A program made the translations under genes and the position numbers. From Hormiphora californensis (lineage: Eukaryota; Ctenophora; Tentaculata; Cydippida; Pleurobrachiidae), in the NCBI GenBank assembly GCA_020137815.1, contig CM035351.1, positions 8,879,100 to 8,943,099 of the forward strand: a stretch of 64,000 bases of DNA, given 5' to 3'. The notes under the pieces are model-generated. The model was given only the letters and a program-made list of their open reading frames with translations, was not told the origin of the DNA and did not search any database. Shown here piece by piece: positions 1 to 13,589 of the stretch; position 1 is the stretch's first letter; every line of letters starts with the position of its first letter.

Positions 1-134
1 ATGTATTATAGGGGTGGGGTCATGAACTGGGGGAGAGGAGAGGGTTAGTGGAAACAATAAAAGATGGGGAAGGAGTAGAGGGGAATATAATAGTGGGGGA
101 GACAATTAAAACACAAGATACAGGGACAAGTTAC

Positions 135-248
135 CTTTCCGATTTTAGTGACGGAGTCTGGGGGTCCTTCATCGTAATGCCTGCCTCCACCTCTACCCCC
201 TCCACGTCCACCTCTCCCACCGCCACGTCCACCACCTCGGAAACCCAT
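135..248 (-). CDS. GAR1: GAR1, H/ACA snoRNP subunit, first coding exon only
   Basis: This is the first coding exon of the H/ACA ribonucleoprotein subunit GAR1, which works with dyskerin, NOP10 and NHP2 in rRNA pseudouridylation in the nucleolus. The reading starts MGFRGGGRGGG at 248, runs through a glycine/arginine-rich (RGG) N-terminus of about 23 residues, and enters the conserved core with EGPPDSVTKIG, which corresponds to the GPP(D/E)xVxxxG entry of the GAR1 domain. The exon ends AAG|GTAACT at 135 in phase 0. The remaining exons, including the rest of the core and the C-terminal RGG region, lie beyond the left edge. The family match rests on a short stretch, but the combination of an N-terminal RGG tract and the GPPDxV motif is characteristic. 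A generic RGG protein is the alternative. Confidence 0.75.
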
Positions 249-295
249 ACTGCTAGAGAAATGAGATTATATTGAGAAGGGAATTATACTGATAG

Positions 296-432
296 GGATT
301 GTGTGTGTGAGAGAGTGGGCGAATGAATGTGTATGTGAGAGAGTGGGCGAATGAATGTGTGTGTGAGAGAGTGGGCGAATGAATGTGTGTGTGTGAGAGA
401 GGGAGAGAGATTGTGTGTGAGAGAGTAAGAAA
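296..432. repeat. ~26-bp minisatellite upstream of GAR1
   Basis: About four to five imperfect copies of a unit reading roughly gtgtgagagagtgggcgaat plus gaat, immediately upstream of the GAR1 start codon. It lies in the presumed 5' flank/promoter of GAR1. No core promoter element is evident. Confidence 0.7.
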
Positions 433-1231
433 AACACGCCCGATCATAATAAGAAGTCCTTCAAATCAAAAATAAATTATAATCACACACTCCAACACTC
501 AGATCACACATTAAGGACGGAACACAGAAAAAAAGAGAGCAAAAAACATACATAACTCGACAAGCATATATATTATTTGTTTAACCCTTTACATAAGTTT
601 ATATTCGGAAATTACTTGCTGAAGATAATTTAAATTACTAATTTACCATTTTCTCGCAGAAAATATTCTCTTTACAACCTTTGTTACAAAAGACTAACCA
701 ATAAAAATAATAGAGGTTAAGATTGATATATATAATTGACTACTGGTTAATTATAAATATCTGTATCTGAACCCAACCCTAAATCCCCAACCACCACCAC
801 CAAATATTAAAGAAGTGTCAGATATCTAAAATGTGGCCAATCTAAACAGGCCATATGTGTTCCCCCTTTTTAGGCAGCCACTACAGCGCAGCAGGTAAAC
901 TCCCGGCTCTCTCCCGCCTGTAAGGAAGGAGTTAGGTTAAAAGGAACTGGGGATATAGTGGGTCATATAGGACTTAGTAGTGAGACATGCTAGCTGTCTA
1001 CACAAACGGGAATGATTGTTAAGGCCACGGTAAATTGAAACTACTAATTGGGGGCTAATTAGCTAATTACCTGGACAATGTTGCTGATAAGGAATCCCTC
1101 AGGACAGATGATATTATCATCATCAGTAGTAAACTTATCACACTTGGATCCAATAGTAGGGGGTATCTCCCTGGGAAGTAATGAGTGTGTCAACTTACTA
1201 TGTGTTTAGAAATGCTAAACAGAGAAAATCA
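433..1231. other. AT-rich intergenic stretch without a recognised gene
   Basis: No open reading frame with protein-like composition and no RNA gene was recognised. The sequence is AT-rich, with a short GC-richer island around 860-940. Confidence 0.4.
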
Positions 1232-1239
1232 CCCAAACA

Positions 1240-2433
1240 GGGGGGGTTCCAACCTATTTTTTTGTATTTTTTTGTATTTTTTTGTACGGACCATACATAA
1301 AAGTATCCAAAATTCCTGTTTTTTTCCATACAAACAATACAAAAAAATACAAAAAAATACAAAAAAATAATGAAGGATGTGGGTGCGTGAAAAAAGTATA
1401 AATAATACATGCACATGAACATAAATGGAACCCAGCTATACATAAACGGTAAGAAATTGCGATTCGGGGAAATTTCTCGCTTAGAAAATACGATTTGAGA
1501 ACATTTTCTCGGTAAGAAATTGCGATTTGGAGAAATTTCTCGCTTAGAAAATACGATTCGAGAAAATTTCCCGAAAATTTTCTCGGTAAGAAATTGCGAT
1601 TCGAGAAAATTTCTCGCTTAGAAAATACGACTCGAGAAAATTTTCTCGGTAAGAAATTGCGATTCGGGGAAATTTCTCGCTTAGAAAATACGATTCGGGA
1701 AAATTTTCTTGGTAAGAAATTGCGATTCGGGGAAATTTCTCGCTTAGAAAATACGATTCGAGAAAATTTTCTCGGTAAGAAATTGCGATTCGGGGAAATT
1801 TCTCGCTTAGAAAATACGATTCGAGAAAATTTTCTCGGTAAGAAATTGCGATTCGGAGAAATTTCTCGCTTAGAAAATTCGATTCGGGAAAATTTCCCGG
1901 TAAGAAATTGCGATTCGGGGAAATTTCTCGCTTAGAAAATACGATTCGAGAAAATTTTCTCGGTAAGAAATTGCGATTCGGGGAAATTTCTCGCTTAGAA
2001 AATACGATTCGAGAAAATTTTCTCGGTAAGAAATTGCGATTCGGGGAAACTTCTCGCTTAGAAAATATGATTCGAGAAAATTTTCTCGGTAAGAAATTGC
2101 GATTCGGGGAAATTTCTCGCTTAGAAAATACGATTCGTGAAAATTTTCTCGGTAAGAAATTGCGATTCGGGGAAATTTCTCTCGCGATTTTGGCATGCTA
2201 CATATGTAAAATATGTATATATTTTGTGCTAAATTGCGTGAAATAGCGTGGAAGAATGTTTAAAAACAGTAAAAGTTCGAACAATAATGGTAAATTACCA
2301 TATAAAACTGTTTTTATTTTTTTGTTTTTTTTGTACTTTTTTGTATTTTTTTGTATTTTTTTGTATTTTTTTGTTTGAGGAAACCCGTGTTTTTTTCCGT
2401 ACAAACGTACACGAAATAGGTTGGAACCCCCCC
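1240..2433. mobile_element. Non-autonomous hAT-like DNA transposon/foldback with 8-bp target duplication
   Basis: The element is bounded by terminal inverted repeats GGGGGGGTTCCAACCTATTT at 1240-1259 and its reverse complement ending at 2433. The 8 bases CCCAAACA occur directly outside both ends (1232-1239 and 2434-2441), which is the target duplication length of hAT elements. Inside both ends are runs of a T7GTA unit or its complement, so each end can also fold on itself. The interior (about 1449-2190) is a 63-bp satellite. No transposase is present, so the element is non-autonomous. The superfamily is inferred only from the duplication length; the terminal bases are not the usual hAT start. 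Confidence 0.65.
1449..2190. repeat. 63-bp tandem satellite, about 12 copies
   Basis: The unit contains ggtaagaaattgcgattcgg followed by ggaaatttctcgcttagaaa and a tail resembling cgagaaaattttct. Copies differ by a few substitutions. Because the unit length is a multiple of three, it keeps both strands open (a 21-residue peptide repeat on each), which explains the ORFs here. They should not be read as genes. A short-range inverted character (tttctcgc / cgagaaa) is visible in each unit. Confidence 0.85.
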
Positions 2434-2557
2434 CCCAAACATGATGAAAATATGGAGCCCAGGCCAAGTATGCAGATCTAGACAGTCTAGACAGGCAAAC
2501 ATTGAATCAGGAAAATATTGAAAACGAGAAAATCAGCGGAAAGAAAATCATGCTCCC

Positions 2558-3687
2558 TCAATTTTTAATTACAAACTCAGATCGTACATGCACATCTTGA
2601 GGCACCTTTTCACCGGGTGTTCCAACACCCGCCTCGCCCCTTTGTCCCTGTCGGCCGTGAGATCCGGGAGGTCCCTCGGGCCCCTCTGGTCCTTCGGGTC
2701 CCTGGGGTCCAGCAGGTCCTTGTTCACCTGGGGCTCCAGCCTCTCCTGCGATGGAGGGGAAACATTGTTGAGAATAGATTATTGTGTTTGCTGAAGACGT
2801 GAAGACGTGATACACAGTGATCTCGAAAGCTTCTGTCAATTTATTTGATTTAGTACCATTATATCGTTGTCTATCTTGTTAATTATTGTGTTTGTATTAT
2901 AACAACACGAATAGTAACTATTATTGACTATTGAGAAATAAAAAGTATTTTCTCACCCTGTGGTCCGACAGCTCCATCCTTTCCAGCAGCACCGTTCTCA
3001 CCAGCAGGTCCAACAGGTCCAACAGGTCCCTCAGGTCCCACAGCGCCTTGTTCACCCTGAGGTCCAGTAGGTCCAGTAGCGCCAGCAGGTCCAGTTTCTC
3101 CAGCAGGTCCGGCAACTCCCTGAGCACCATCTTTTCCATCAGCTCCATTAATTCCAGCGACACCCTGTTCACCTTGTTCTCCAGCAGGTCCAGCGGGTCC
3201 GGGAAGACCTTGTGCCCCGGCAGGTCCCTGGTTTCCAGCGGCTCCCTGGGGTCCAGCAGGTCCAGCGGGACCCCTCATTTGCTCCTTGTCAGACAGAATT
3301 CCCTCTAGTTCAGATACACGGGAAGAGACAACGTTGAGCTCTTGGGAAAGTGCCTGGGGGAGAAATTAACCCTGATTAGCTGTGTCAATTGCAATTAGAC
3401 TAGTACTGTAATAGGGACGTGGGCTGTAAACCTGTTAGATAATGTGTGACTGTAACACCACAGCCGTGTGACTATAGTAACACCACAGCGGATGGTAAAC
3501 TAACCTGGAGTCCCTGAATGATTTCCTTGGTGTGATTTTCCTTTTCCAGGACAACAATTCTCATTTGGAACCAGGATGCGACCAGGGCGAAGATGACAGC
3601 AAGACACACAGTGGGAAGGAGAGATCCAATTCCCTCTGGCTTGGGGCCAGGGTGGACAACGGTGCCGCCTTTGTTCTTAGAAACCAT
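2558..3687 (-). CDS. Short transmembrane collagen-like protein (MACIT-like)
   Basis: Three exons (3687-3505, 3353-2957, 2745-2558) splice with consensus junctions into about 255 residues. Residues 1-20 are a short hydrophilic N-terminus, followed by one hydrophobic segment (PTVCLAVIFALVASWF, about residues 25-40). Heptad-like sequence follows to about residue 87 (IVVLEKENHTKEI, then SSRVSELEGIL). After that come some 150 residues of Gly-X-Y repeats with one small interruption (GEAGVGTPG) and a polar C-terminus ending SEFVIKN. The order short cytoplasmic tail, signal-anchor, coiled coil, collagen triple helix is that of type II membrane collagens (collagen XIII/XXIII/XXV type), although this protein is much shorter. 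The coiled coil probably nucleates trimerisation outside the cell. Orthology to a named collagen cannot be claimed. The 3687 start directly precedes the anchor. It lies 226 bp downstream of the FAM177 gene on the same strand. Confidence 0.8.
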
Positions 3688-3913
3688 CCTGATTCTTTAA
3701 GGGGCATTAGAGTTGGATGGCTTGTTGGAGACATTAGAGAAAACAAAGTGATTCTGTAATCTGATAAGTATCAGCACTTGAAACAGCAAAAACTATTAGA
3801 ATATCTTGTAATAAAAAACAAATACAGATTTACTTAGTTGGCTCTATTTACACACAGTCACTGTATTATACAGACAAGGTTACATAGTTTAGTTAATGAT
3901 TATATTTAGTGCA

Positions 3914-4273
3914 TCATGTTGCACTTTCTGCAACTCCTCCCTCCAGCTGCTGGCCTTCATCTCTCAACCCTTCCCTCCTTTCCCTCTCTTCCTCTTCCTT
4001 TTGTCGCTCATACTCCTGAACAATGTACCAATACTTGGGTCCAGTGATACCGAAAAAGTCTGCCAACCACTCCCCCATTCCGTCAATGACACCCAGGGTC
4101 TTGCTGCCCCCTAGACAGGTGTAGTGTAGAAAGTAACCAGGCCAAGTTAGTTTGGAAGTATCGACCGGTTGTTGCTCCTCTTCCTCTTGCTCGTCTTCTG
4201 TATCAGTGAGATCCTGTGACTCGAATATCTCCCTGTCAACAATACCAACTGTGCTGGGGTTTTCCGTTGTCAT
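3914..4273 (-). CDS. FAM177 family protein
   Basis: A single-exon 119-residue protein. The acidic stretch SQDLTDTEDEQEEEE (about residues 19-33) is followed by DTSKLTWPGYFLHY (about 38-51) and FFGITGPKYWYIVQEY (about 73-88), then a charged Glu/Arg-rich tail. This order corresponds to the FAM177 core (acidic TDEDE-like segment, P-TKLTW, and a GI-TPKYQYAIDEY-like segment). FAM177A1 in vertebrates is a Golgi/ER-associated protein of incompletely understood function. This copy is shorter than vertebrate FAM177A1 and lacks its long C-terminal tail, and the first 20 residues are poorly conserved, so an upstream exon is possible. There is no intron in the conserved part. Confidence 0.8.
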   Translation of the reverse strand: MTTENPSTVGIVDREIFESQDLTDTEDEQEEEEQQPVDTSKLTWPGYFLHYTCLGGSKTLGVIDGMGEWLADFFGITGPKYWYIVQEYERQKEEEERERREGLRDEGQQLEGGVAESAT

Positions 4274-5185
4274 ACTAGGGATAGGAAACGATTTGTTAGA
4301 GGCGATTCAAAAAGGACGTAGGGGGGAGGTAGCCGATTTCGGAATCTCTGGACAAAGGGGGAGGGGGGTTGACGCAATTTGGAGTCCAAACTGATTTTGG
4401 ACTGTCCAAGGTTTTACTGATTTAACTAGATATAGGTAAACGAAACTCGGACAGGGGGAGGGGGGTCTGGCAGAATCGGACAGGCCTGGACAGGGGAGGG
4501 AGGGGGTAAAATTACCAAAAATCACGGACGTCCTTTTTAACTCGCCACTTAAGTAACCCTTCTTTATTGTTATTGTTTACATTTGGACTACTAGAGTACC
4601 CGAGCTATGACAATGCGCAAAAAGGGGTGGCACGCGACTTTAACCACGTGGTGATCTAACCGCTCCTACTATCATACACATTGGGTTTTTGAAAAACAGC
4701 GAGGCGGGTAAATCATTTACTGTAACGCGCGAATTTTTCCAAAAAAGCGCTGCTTTTTTACGCCGCGCGCGGAACCTAGAATTACGCGCGCAGTGTAAAA
4801 TTTTAAAATTCATTGAAAATTTCCTCGCGTTTTATGTCGCCAAAAAAAGTCGACGAAAAATTCCAAATTCGTGAATTTAGAATTATAAGAACTCCGTCAC
4901 TGTTGTAAAGATCGGATCAAAAATCTGAGCCCGTACTTACACCCGCCTTGGTCCAAAGTACCAGTGTACAAATTTTCAGGGGTCTAGCTCAAAAACTGTA
5001 GGAGGAGTAGGGAGAAAACAATTATCGGACTAACATTTTGGAATTTATTATATGGACTTATTCTCAAAAGCTGCAGAATTATTATTCCCAAATCACGGCA
5101 TTTCTTCTCAGTTGTGAACTTAATGATACCGCAAACGGTTCAGCCGCTGATAATCTGCACCAGGTGGTAAAAACACGAGCAAGAA
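4274..5185. other. Intergenic, no gene recognised
   Basis: Contains G-rich tracts (4318-4510) and patches rich in gcgc (4720-4800). No reading frame with protein-like composition was identified. It may hold the promoter of the FAM177 gene. Confidence 0.35.
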
Positions 5186-5563
5186 GGATCCATAATATAG
5201 TTCAAGAGCCTCCAAGAGCGCACCCCATCCAAGAGAGACCAAACTCAAGAGCGCACCACAATCAAGAGAGACCAAAATCAAGAGCACACCACAATCAAGA
5301 GAGACCAAATCAAGAGCGCACCACAATCAAGAGAGACCAAATTAAGAGCGCACCTCATCCAAGAGAGCTCCCTATCCAGAAGATACCAGATGTGGTGCAC
5401 TCTTGAATTTGGTCTCTCTTGATTGTGGTGCGCTCTTGATTTGGTCTCTCTTGATTGTGGTGTGCTCTTGATTTTGGTCTCTCTTAATTGCGGTGTGCTC
5501 TTGATTTTGGTCTCTCTTCATTGTGGTGCGCTCTTGGAGGCTCTTAAACTTTATTATGGTTCC
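5186..5563. repeat. Large foldback: inverted arms each made of ~30-bp tandem repeats
   Basis: The left arm (about 5186-5370) carries repeats of a unit like caagagcgcaccacaatcaa plus gagagaccaa. The right arm (about 5395-5563) carries the complement (ttgattgtggtgcgctcttg). The arm ends also match: ggatccataatatagttcaa on the left and, reversed, ggaaccataataaagtttaa on the right. The central loop is about 25-40 bases. Opposite strands therefore encode nearly the same peptide (MWCALDLVSLDCG), which is a consequence of the symmetry and not evidence of a gene. A transcript would fold into a hairpin of about 170 bp. Confidence 0.85.
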
Positions 5564-6189
5564 TTAGCGCCAAAAGGTATTTTCATTTTGAAACAAAAGA
5601 GTTTGAAACAAAGTTGAAAAAAGTTTGAAACAAGGTTGAAAAAAGTTTGAAACAAAAAAGTTTGCCGCAATTTCAATCTCCGCGCCGCGCATACTTTGTA
5701 AAAAATTGCGCGGCGCAAATTTTGCGCGTGCTATTTTTCCAACATTTTAAATTTAATCGTTTTAACTTCCCCATATCAAGCGAATGATCTGTTTCAATTA
5801 GATTAATGAAATGAAACAGCACTTTAAACTTTGTGAAAATATCAATATCGAATTGAAACATTAACAAAGACTAGCTAGAAAGATCCTATTCGCCAGGAAA
5901 GTCTATCTTTCAGTTTCTCTCCGGCTCCCACTGGGAGTCCCACTCACAAATACACGTATACGCTCATAAAAGCACAAAATACAATAAAAATACCACTGTC
6001 TGATGAGTGATGCTTGGCCACCCTGAACATTACATAGAGGTATGGAAATCCCACACAACTGAACACCATAACAAAGCTAGTGTTCAACCCAACTTGTCTC
6101 TACATACAAAACCTAGTCAGTCTGCTGAAGCCTACATGTGTTGTCTCGACTGGATATAGAATGCTACATGACATTATAAATCATGTGTC
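5564..6189. other. Intergenic, 3' flank of the CDK gene
   Basis: Short direct repeats gtttgaaacaaagttgaaaa occur at 5600-5660, and a gcgcggcgcaaattttgcgc patch occurs near 5706. No gene was recognised. Confidence 0.35.
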
Positions 6190-8569
<2,380 letters not shown>

Positions 8570-9064
8570 AGCTACACAGCGATAACAATTAATTAATCAA
8601 TTAGATATAGAAGGGCAGAATAGTTGAGTGATCACATTTTGGAAAGAAATAATATCTATCCTGGACTGAGTACCACACCAATATGATTCGATGCAAAGGG
8701 AAAAGGAGTGCTTTGCTTGCATACAGTGGTATTATAGAGAGAAAAGGAGAGCGTGTAGGGGTCAGGGACAGTACTAATATACATGTATATCAAGAGGTAA
8801 GGCAGTGAACACAAGACTAATTTGTAAATTGAATACGTCAGTGAAAATACCTAACTATAAATTAACATATCAATTTAGACTACTGGGAAGGATAAAAATT
8901 CACCCAAGCTTGCGATCTATGTTAGGGCAGAAAACCAATTATATAACCTGTCTTAGTGCCTACCCCAATTCTCACTCTCCCTCACTCTCCTCATCTCTAA
9001 CCACGCTACAAAATCATATAAATAAAGCAGTACTTGTTCCGTCACAAATCACATTCTCTCTCTC
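8570..9064. other. Intergenic between DDA1 and the CDK gene
   Basis: The presumed CDK promoter region is about 495 bp between the DDA1 stop and the CDK start. Two pyrimidine-rich tracts are present. No defined regulatory site was recognised. Confidence 0.35.
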
Positions 9065-10280
9065 TCAGCTAGTCCGAAGATGTTTATTAGATGGTCCTGG
9101 AGTGTCTTCCCCAGCTCCTCCTCCTCCCCCTCCTTCCTCTGTCAGGTCACTGACTTCTCTCTTTTTTGAATTCCCTGGGGTTCCCTGTAATGATACATTA
9201 TTATGCCAAAAATGGGAAAATTATGGCACTTTTATAGACATTAAACAGGACCTTTAAATAAATAATCCGTACCGAGACAATGTAATGATCGACAGTGCAG
9301 CATTCCTGGTAACACTGACCTTACTATAGTTCCACCGTTTGCTGTAGAACTTCATCAGCAGGTTCCTCTTATCCGCCACTATAACCTGGGGCTCTGGATC
9401 CGTCTCTTTTACCACTGATATGTATTGTATCGGCCGTTTACACTAGAGACAGGGGATGGTGTTACAGTTTACACTAAAAACAGGGGATGGTGTTACAGTT
9501 TACACTAGAGAGACAGGGGATGGTGTTACAGTTTACACTAGAGACAGGGGATGGTGTTACAGTTTACACTAAAAACAGGGGATGGTGTTACAGTTTACAC
9601 TAGAGAGACAGGGGATGGGGTTACAGTTTACACTAGATACAGGGGATGGGGTTACAGTTTACACTAGAGACAGGGGATGGGGTTACAGTTTACACTAGAG
9701 AGACAAGGGATGGTGTTACAGTTTTGGAGACTAGATCTAGAGAAAGAACCACTAACTTTCCTTAATACAGTCGGACCCCGATTTAGTGGCATCCTCGGGG
9801 GGAAAAATTCCTGCCACTAAATCGGGGTGCCACTAAATAGGGGTCAAATAATGTTAATTTCCTATATCGGGGGAAACAAATCCTGCCATTAAATCGGGGT
9901 GCCACTAAATCGGGGTGCCACTAAATCGGGGCCCGACTGTATTCCTTAGCCCAAAGTGAAACAAATCAAGTTGGACAAATTGTTCGAAATTGGTGATGCA
10001 ATCCCCTCTTATGTTCGCGCTTTGCCCGGATGGTAGTGGAGGGCCCTGTGTCACCAAGGTTCGATAACGTGAACGACAAACGTGTAATTCCTTAGTCCCC
10101 AAAGGAGTCTAAAAAGTGAGGTAAACAACTCACCACAGTTTTATTTCTGTCGTAAGAGGCGAAGTTGCTTTTGTTGTGGATAGGTAGATTTAGTAGGCAT
10201 GTCTCTGTGTGTTTTGGCACCCCACTACTACTACTGCTGGTCCCATGACACACCTTATCCTCTCCTTCCTCCTCGAACAT
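9065..10280 (-). CDS. DDA1: DDA1, DET1- and DDB1-associated protein 1
   Basis: DDA1 binds DDB1 and stabilises CUL4-DDB1 ubiquitin ligase assemblies. Three exons were found (10280-10134, 9442-9320, 9184-9065), all in phase 0. The core LPIHNKSNFASYDRNKTV joins CKRPIQYISVV at the first splice, reproducing the family pattern LPVYNKSNF...SVCK...RPSVYL. Next come PQVIVADKRNLLMKFYSKRW (family: QIIVTEKTNILLRYLHQQW) and a short Lys/Glu/Gly-rich tail starting GTPGNSKKREVSDL. With the ATG at 10280 the protein is about 129 residues, against about 102 in human. The extra 20-30 N-terminal residues (SSSSSG) are unconserved, so the true start or an upstream exon is uncertain. Intron 1 contains a minisatellite and a MITE. 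Confidence 0.85.
9446..9725. repeat. ~32-bp minisatellite in DDA1 intron 1
   Basis: About eight to nine copies of ggggatggtgttacagttta plus cactagagaca, with variants (ctaaaaac, ctagatac). The array starts right at the acceptor of DDA1 exon 2, so the repeat unit itself supplies the cactag splice-acceptor context. Confidence 0.85.
9766..9941. mobile_element. pogo-like MITE, copy 1 (TA-flanked, 176 bp)
   Basis: Terminal inverted repeats ACAGTCGGACCCCGATTTAG (left) and its complement with one mismatch (right) are flanked by TA on both sides. The interior is made of repeated gccactaaatcgggg modules in both orientations. The TA target and the CAGT start fit the Tc1/mariner-pogo group. There is no coding capacity. 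A second, shorter copy lies at 22040-22143. Confidence 0.8.
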
Positions 10281-10959
<679 letters not shown>

Positions 10960-10992
10960 CTCCTCTCTCTCATCGTTTTCTCTACCACACAA

Positions 10993-13399
10993 CTAGTACT
11001 GTTCTCCCATCATCAGTACAACTAAGCTGCTCCACCCGGTAAAAGGGTGGACACTCTGGCCCCTCCCTGTCTGACAGTTATACTGCTCCCAAATGTACCC
11101 CGTCCTCTTATACTCCAGGTACATATTGTTCACAATGTTATCCCTCAGCTCCTTGTACAGGGCCCCAGATAACTCTTGGTGGGGTCCCACAACTTTGGAA
11201 TAGTGGTCCAGGGCCCGTACTGCAAGGAAGTTGATATTGATCCAGACAGGACCCCGCCAGTAAGGCGCATCATGTTGGGTGTTGTGCTTCAAGTAGTAGG
11301 AGTCGGATTTAGCTACAGAACACAGACCAAACTGGCTCCACATGCCGTTAGATTGGGTTTTCAGGTTTTTAAGGATGGTCCCCAGCTCCGCACTGGATGG
11401 TTCAAGAAGCGTTAGGATGAAGGGAAACAGGTTGACATATCCTTGGATCTTGACATGTTGATACAGCGGTAACTTCCCCACAACCCTTCTCTTCTCAAAA
11501 TGTCCCTGTCCCATGTGCTTCTCTGTCAACCCCACTACATCAGAATGTAGCCCGTAGTCCGCAAAGAACTTGCCCGTCCAATGGAGCTCCTTGAGTCTGG
11601 TATTATTGGCCAGCAGTTCGTATGTCTCCCGGTATTGGTCCACATTGATCCCTAGTAGGTCCCCCAAGTTAGCCAGACTCCGGGACGCAAAGGCCATCCA
11701 GCATCTCAAATCCACATGATACTCACTCTCTGTGGGATGGGTCGCTCGAGGGTAGTCATCAAGACCACTGGTAAGGGTTTTAGGGTTGAGTTCCTTGTCA
11801 GTTGTCCCATTCCTGCCCCTCCATCTGTAGGTGGTTGGCAGGGGTCCAGATTGGGTTGTGTTGTACCAGTTGTACCAAAACGCCATCCTATGGAACATCT
11901 TCTTCAGCGTGGAGTGGTGGTCCAAGATCTCAGAGGGCTGCATGTCAGTAACGAGGGAGTCCAGAGAGAGGAAGAGGGTGGGAGGGTTAGCATATTCAGC
12001 GTTCTGTACCACAAACTCTGGAGGAACCTTAGTCAGTGCCTCGTTTCCTAGGATCTGTTCTCTAGGGATCCAACCCCGTGCATTCATTAGGTTCAGCCAA
12101 TGTCCGATGATCTCAAGAGAGATGGTATGGTCCCATTTACCTATCAGCAACTGATGGAAACCCTCATCCCAAAGAAATCCCCGGGGGAAGAAAGATCGAG
12201 AAGGGACAGCGGAGTAGAGAGAGGAGGGGTTATAGTACACTGGTTCAGAGTCTTCAGATTCCTTTACAATAGACTGTCCATGGAAATACCCAATACCACC
12301 AATCAGATTACTGAACGTACTCCTCGCAAAAGCTGATGTAAGATTCAGAGTAACCCTTATCCTTTAGTCCAAATTTCTGCTCAAATTTCTTGTCGAACTC
12401 CTCACTATACTCAGCTAACACAGACTCGTAGTGGCTCCCTTCCAGGGTCTCTCTTTGACGGTTGATGTTCAGATTCTCATATACCACCTCAACCTCACTA
12501 TCCAGAGCTAGGGTGAGCTGCATGACGACAAAGTTGCTCTGCTCGCTGCACTGGGTTTTACTGGACTTGATCCCGAACAGCCTCCCACCCCTGATGTTCC
12601 CCGACATTTTCATGTGGTGTTTTATGTAGTCAGAGATGAGGTGCAGAGGTACATCAGTCCCGCAGTGTAGAGCGCTGTACAGGATGGGCTGATTTTCTAA
12701 CACCGTCTTGTACTTGATGTTGAACTTCCCCAACTCCAGTGTCTCGCCATAAATCGAGTAGCCGTTGGGTATAGCAGACATCATTAGCTTGGAATTGCGG
12801 TGCTCCACGCCAATATACCAGAATAGAGAGATGGCTTTAGGACGCTCCGAGCCCGGACTGTTGACCCCGTTGACCTTCACTCTCGCTGTCCAGTCCTGCA
12901 GGGCGTAGTTCGCTTTTACGAAACTAGTTTCCAACTCATAGCCGTTATCGACTAGCTTCTGGACTCCAAACTTGTTGCCGTCATGTCGCTGCCACATGAA
13001 TGATTTCAACTCCCTCTGTTCGGAGGTATGTCGGAGACTAGCCTGACCATGAGGTCCCATGACGGGCATCCAGGCAAGACCAAATATAACTGATTCTGGT
13101 ATCCGGGGTCTGATTCCAAAGTAGACCTGGGGTCGGTAGCTTCCCCATAGTCGGGCAAGTTGGTCCTCAGTGCCTGTACAGCACTCTGGGTACACCAGGG
13201 GTAGGTAGGGTTGGGCAGTTAGTGTGTTGGGCTGCTTATAGAAGACGTAGATCATAGAGCATGCCAAAATGGCTGCGGAGATCATGGAAGGAACTCTGCT
13301 CATTCCCCCTCCTCCAGCTTTCTTTGTCACGTTTTTAGGATCTTTCGTCGGTTTGCCTGGTTTCTGGGACTTCTTTTTGTCTCCAGATCCCATCGTCAC
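10993..13399 (-). CDS. MOGS: MOGS, mannosyl-oligosaccharide glucosidase (ER glucosidase I, GH63), with one frameshift
   Basis: This enzyme removes the outermost alpha-1,2-glucose from the N-glycan precursor in the ER lumen. The gene is intronless. It starts MTMGSGDKKKSQKPGK, with a basic cytosolic tail and one membrane anchor (MISAAILACSMIYVFY, about residues 39-54). The N-terminal GH63 domain includes WGSYRPQVYFGIRPR and LRHTSEQ. The catalytic (alpha/alpha) domain shows AVPSRSFFPRGFLWDEGFHQ, GWIPREQILG, SGLDDYPRATHP, HDAPYWRGPVWININ and HPFTGWSSLV. In the family these segments carry the catalytic acidic residues. The frame breaks at 12328-12331, where an extra base in an A4/T4 run separates KDKGYSESYISF from ARSTFSNLIGGIGYF. 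Omitting one base gives about 801 residues, close to the human 837. A sequencing insertion is the simplest explanation; a recent null allele is the alternative. Confidence 0.93.
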
Positions 13400-13589
13400 T
13401 GAGAAATAGTGAAAAATGTTACTAGCAAATATAAATTATCAAATGAACGCATACATCATTTTAAGTAAAACTGTGGTATAGGATAAAACAATTAATAATA
13501 TAGTTAACAGTAAAAATAATAGTAAAACTAAAGTTCAATAATTCTCTCTGATCTATGAACAAATAAACACCATTCGAAAACAACACATT

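Noticed and set aside
1594-2246. Repetitive plus- and minus-strand ORFs (RFGEISRLENTIRENFLGKK-type repeats)
   Set aside because: They arise because the satellite unit is 63 bp, a multiple of three; both strands are open and there is no other coding signal.
5038-5617. Three ORFs around the foldback
   Set aside because: The same peptide appears on opposite strands because of the inverted repeat; composition follows the repeat.
8805-9257. 150-residue plus-strand ORF
   Set aside because: It overlaps the last exon of DDA1 on the other strand and the spacer; no family features and no splice context.
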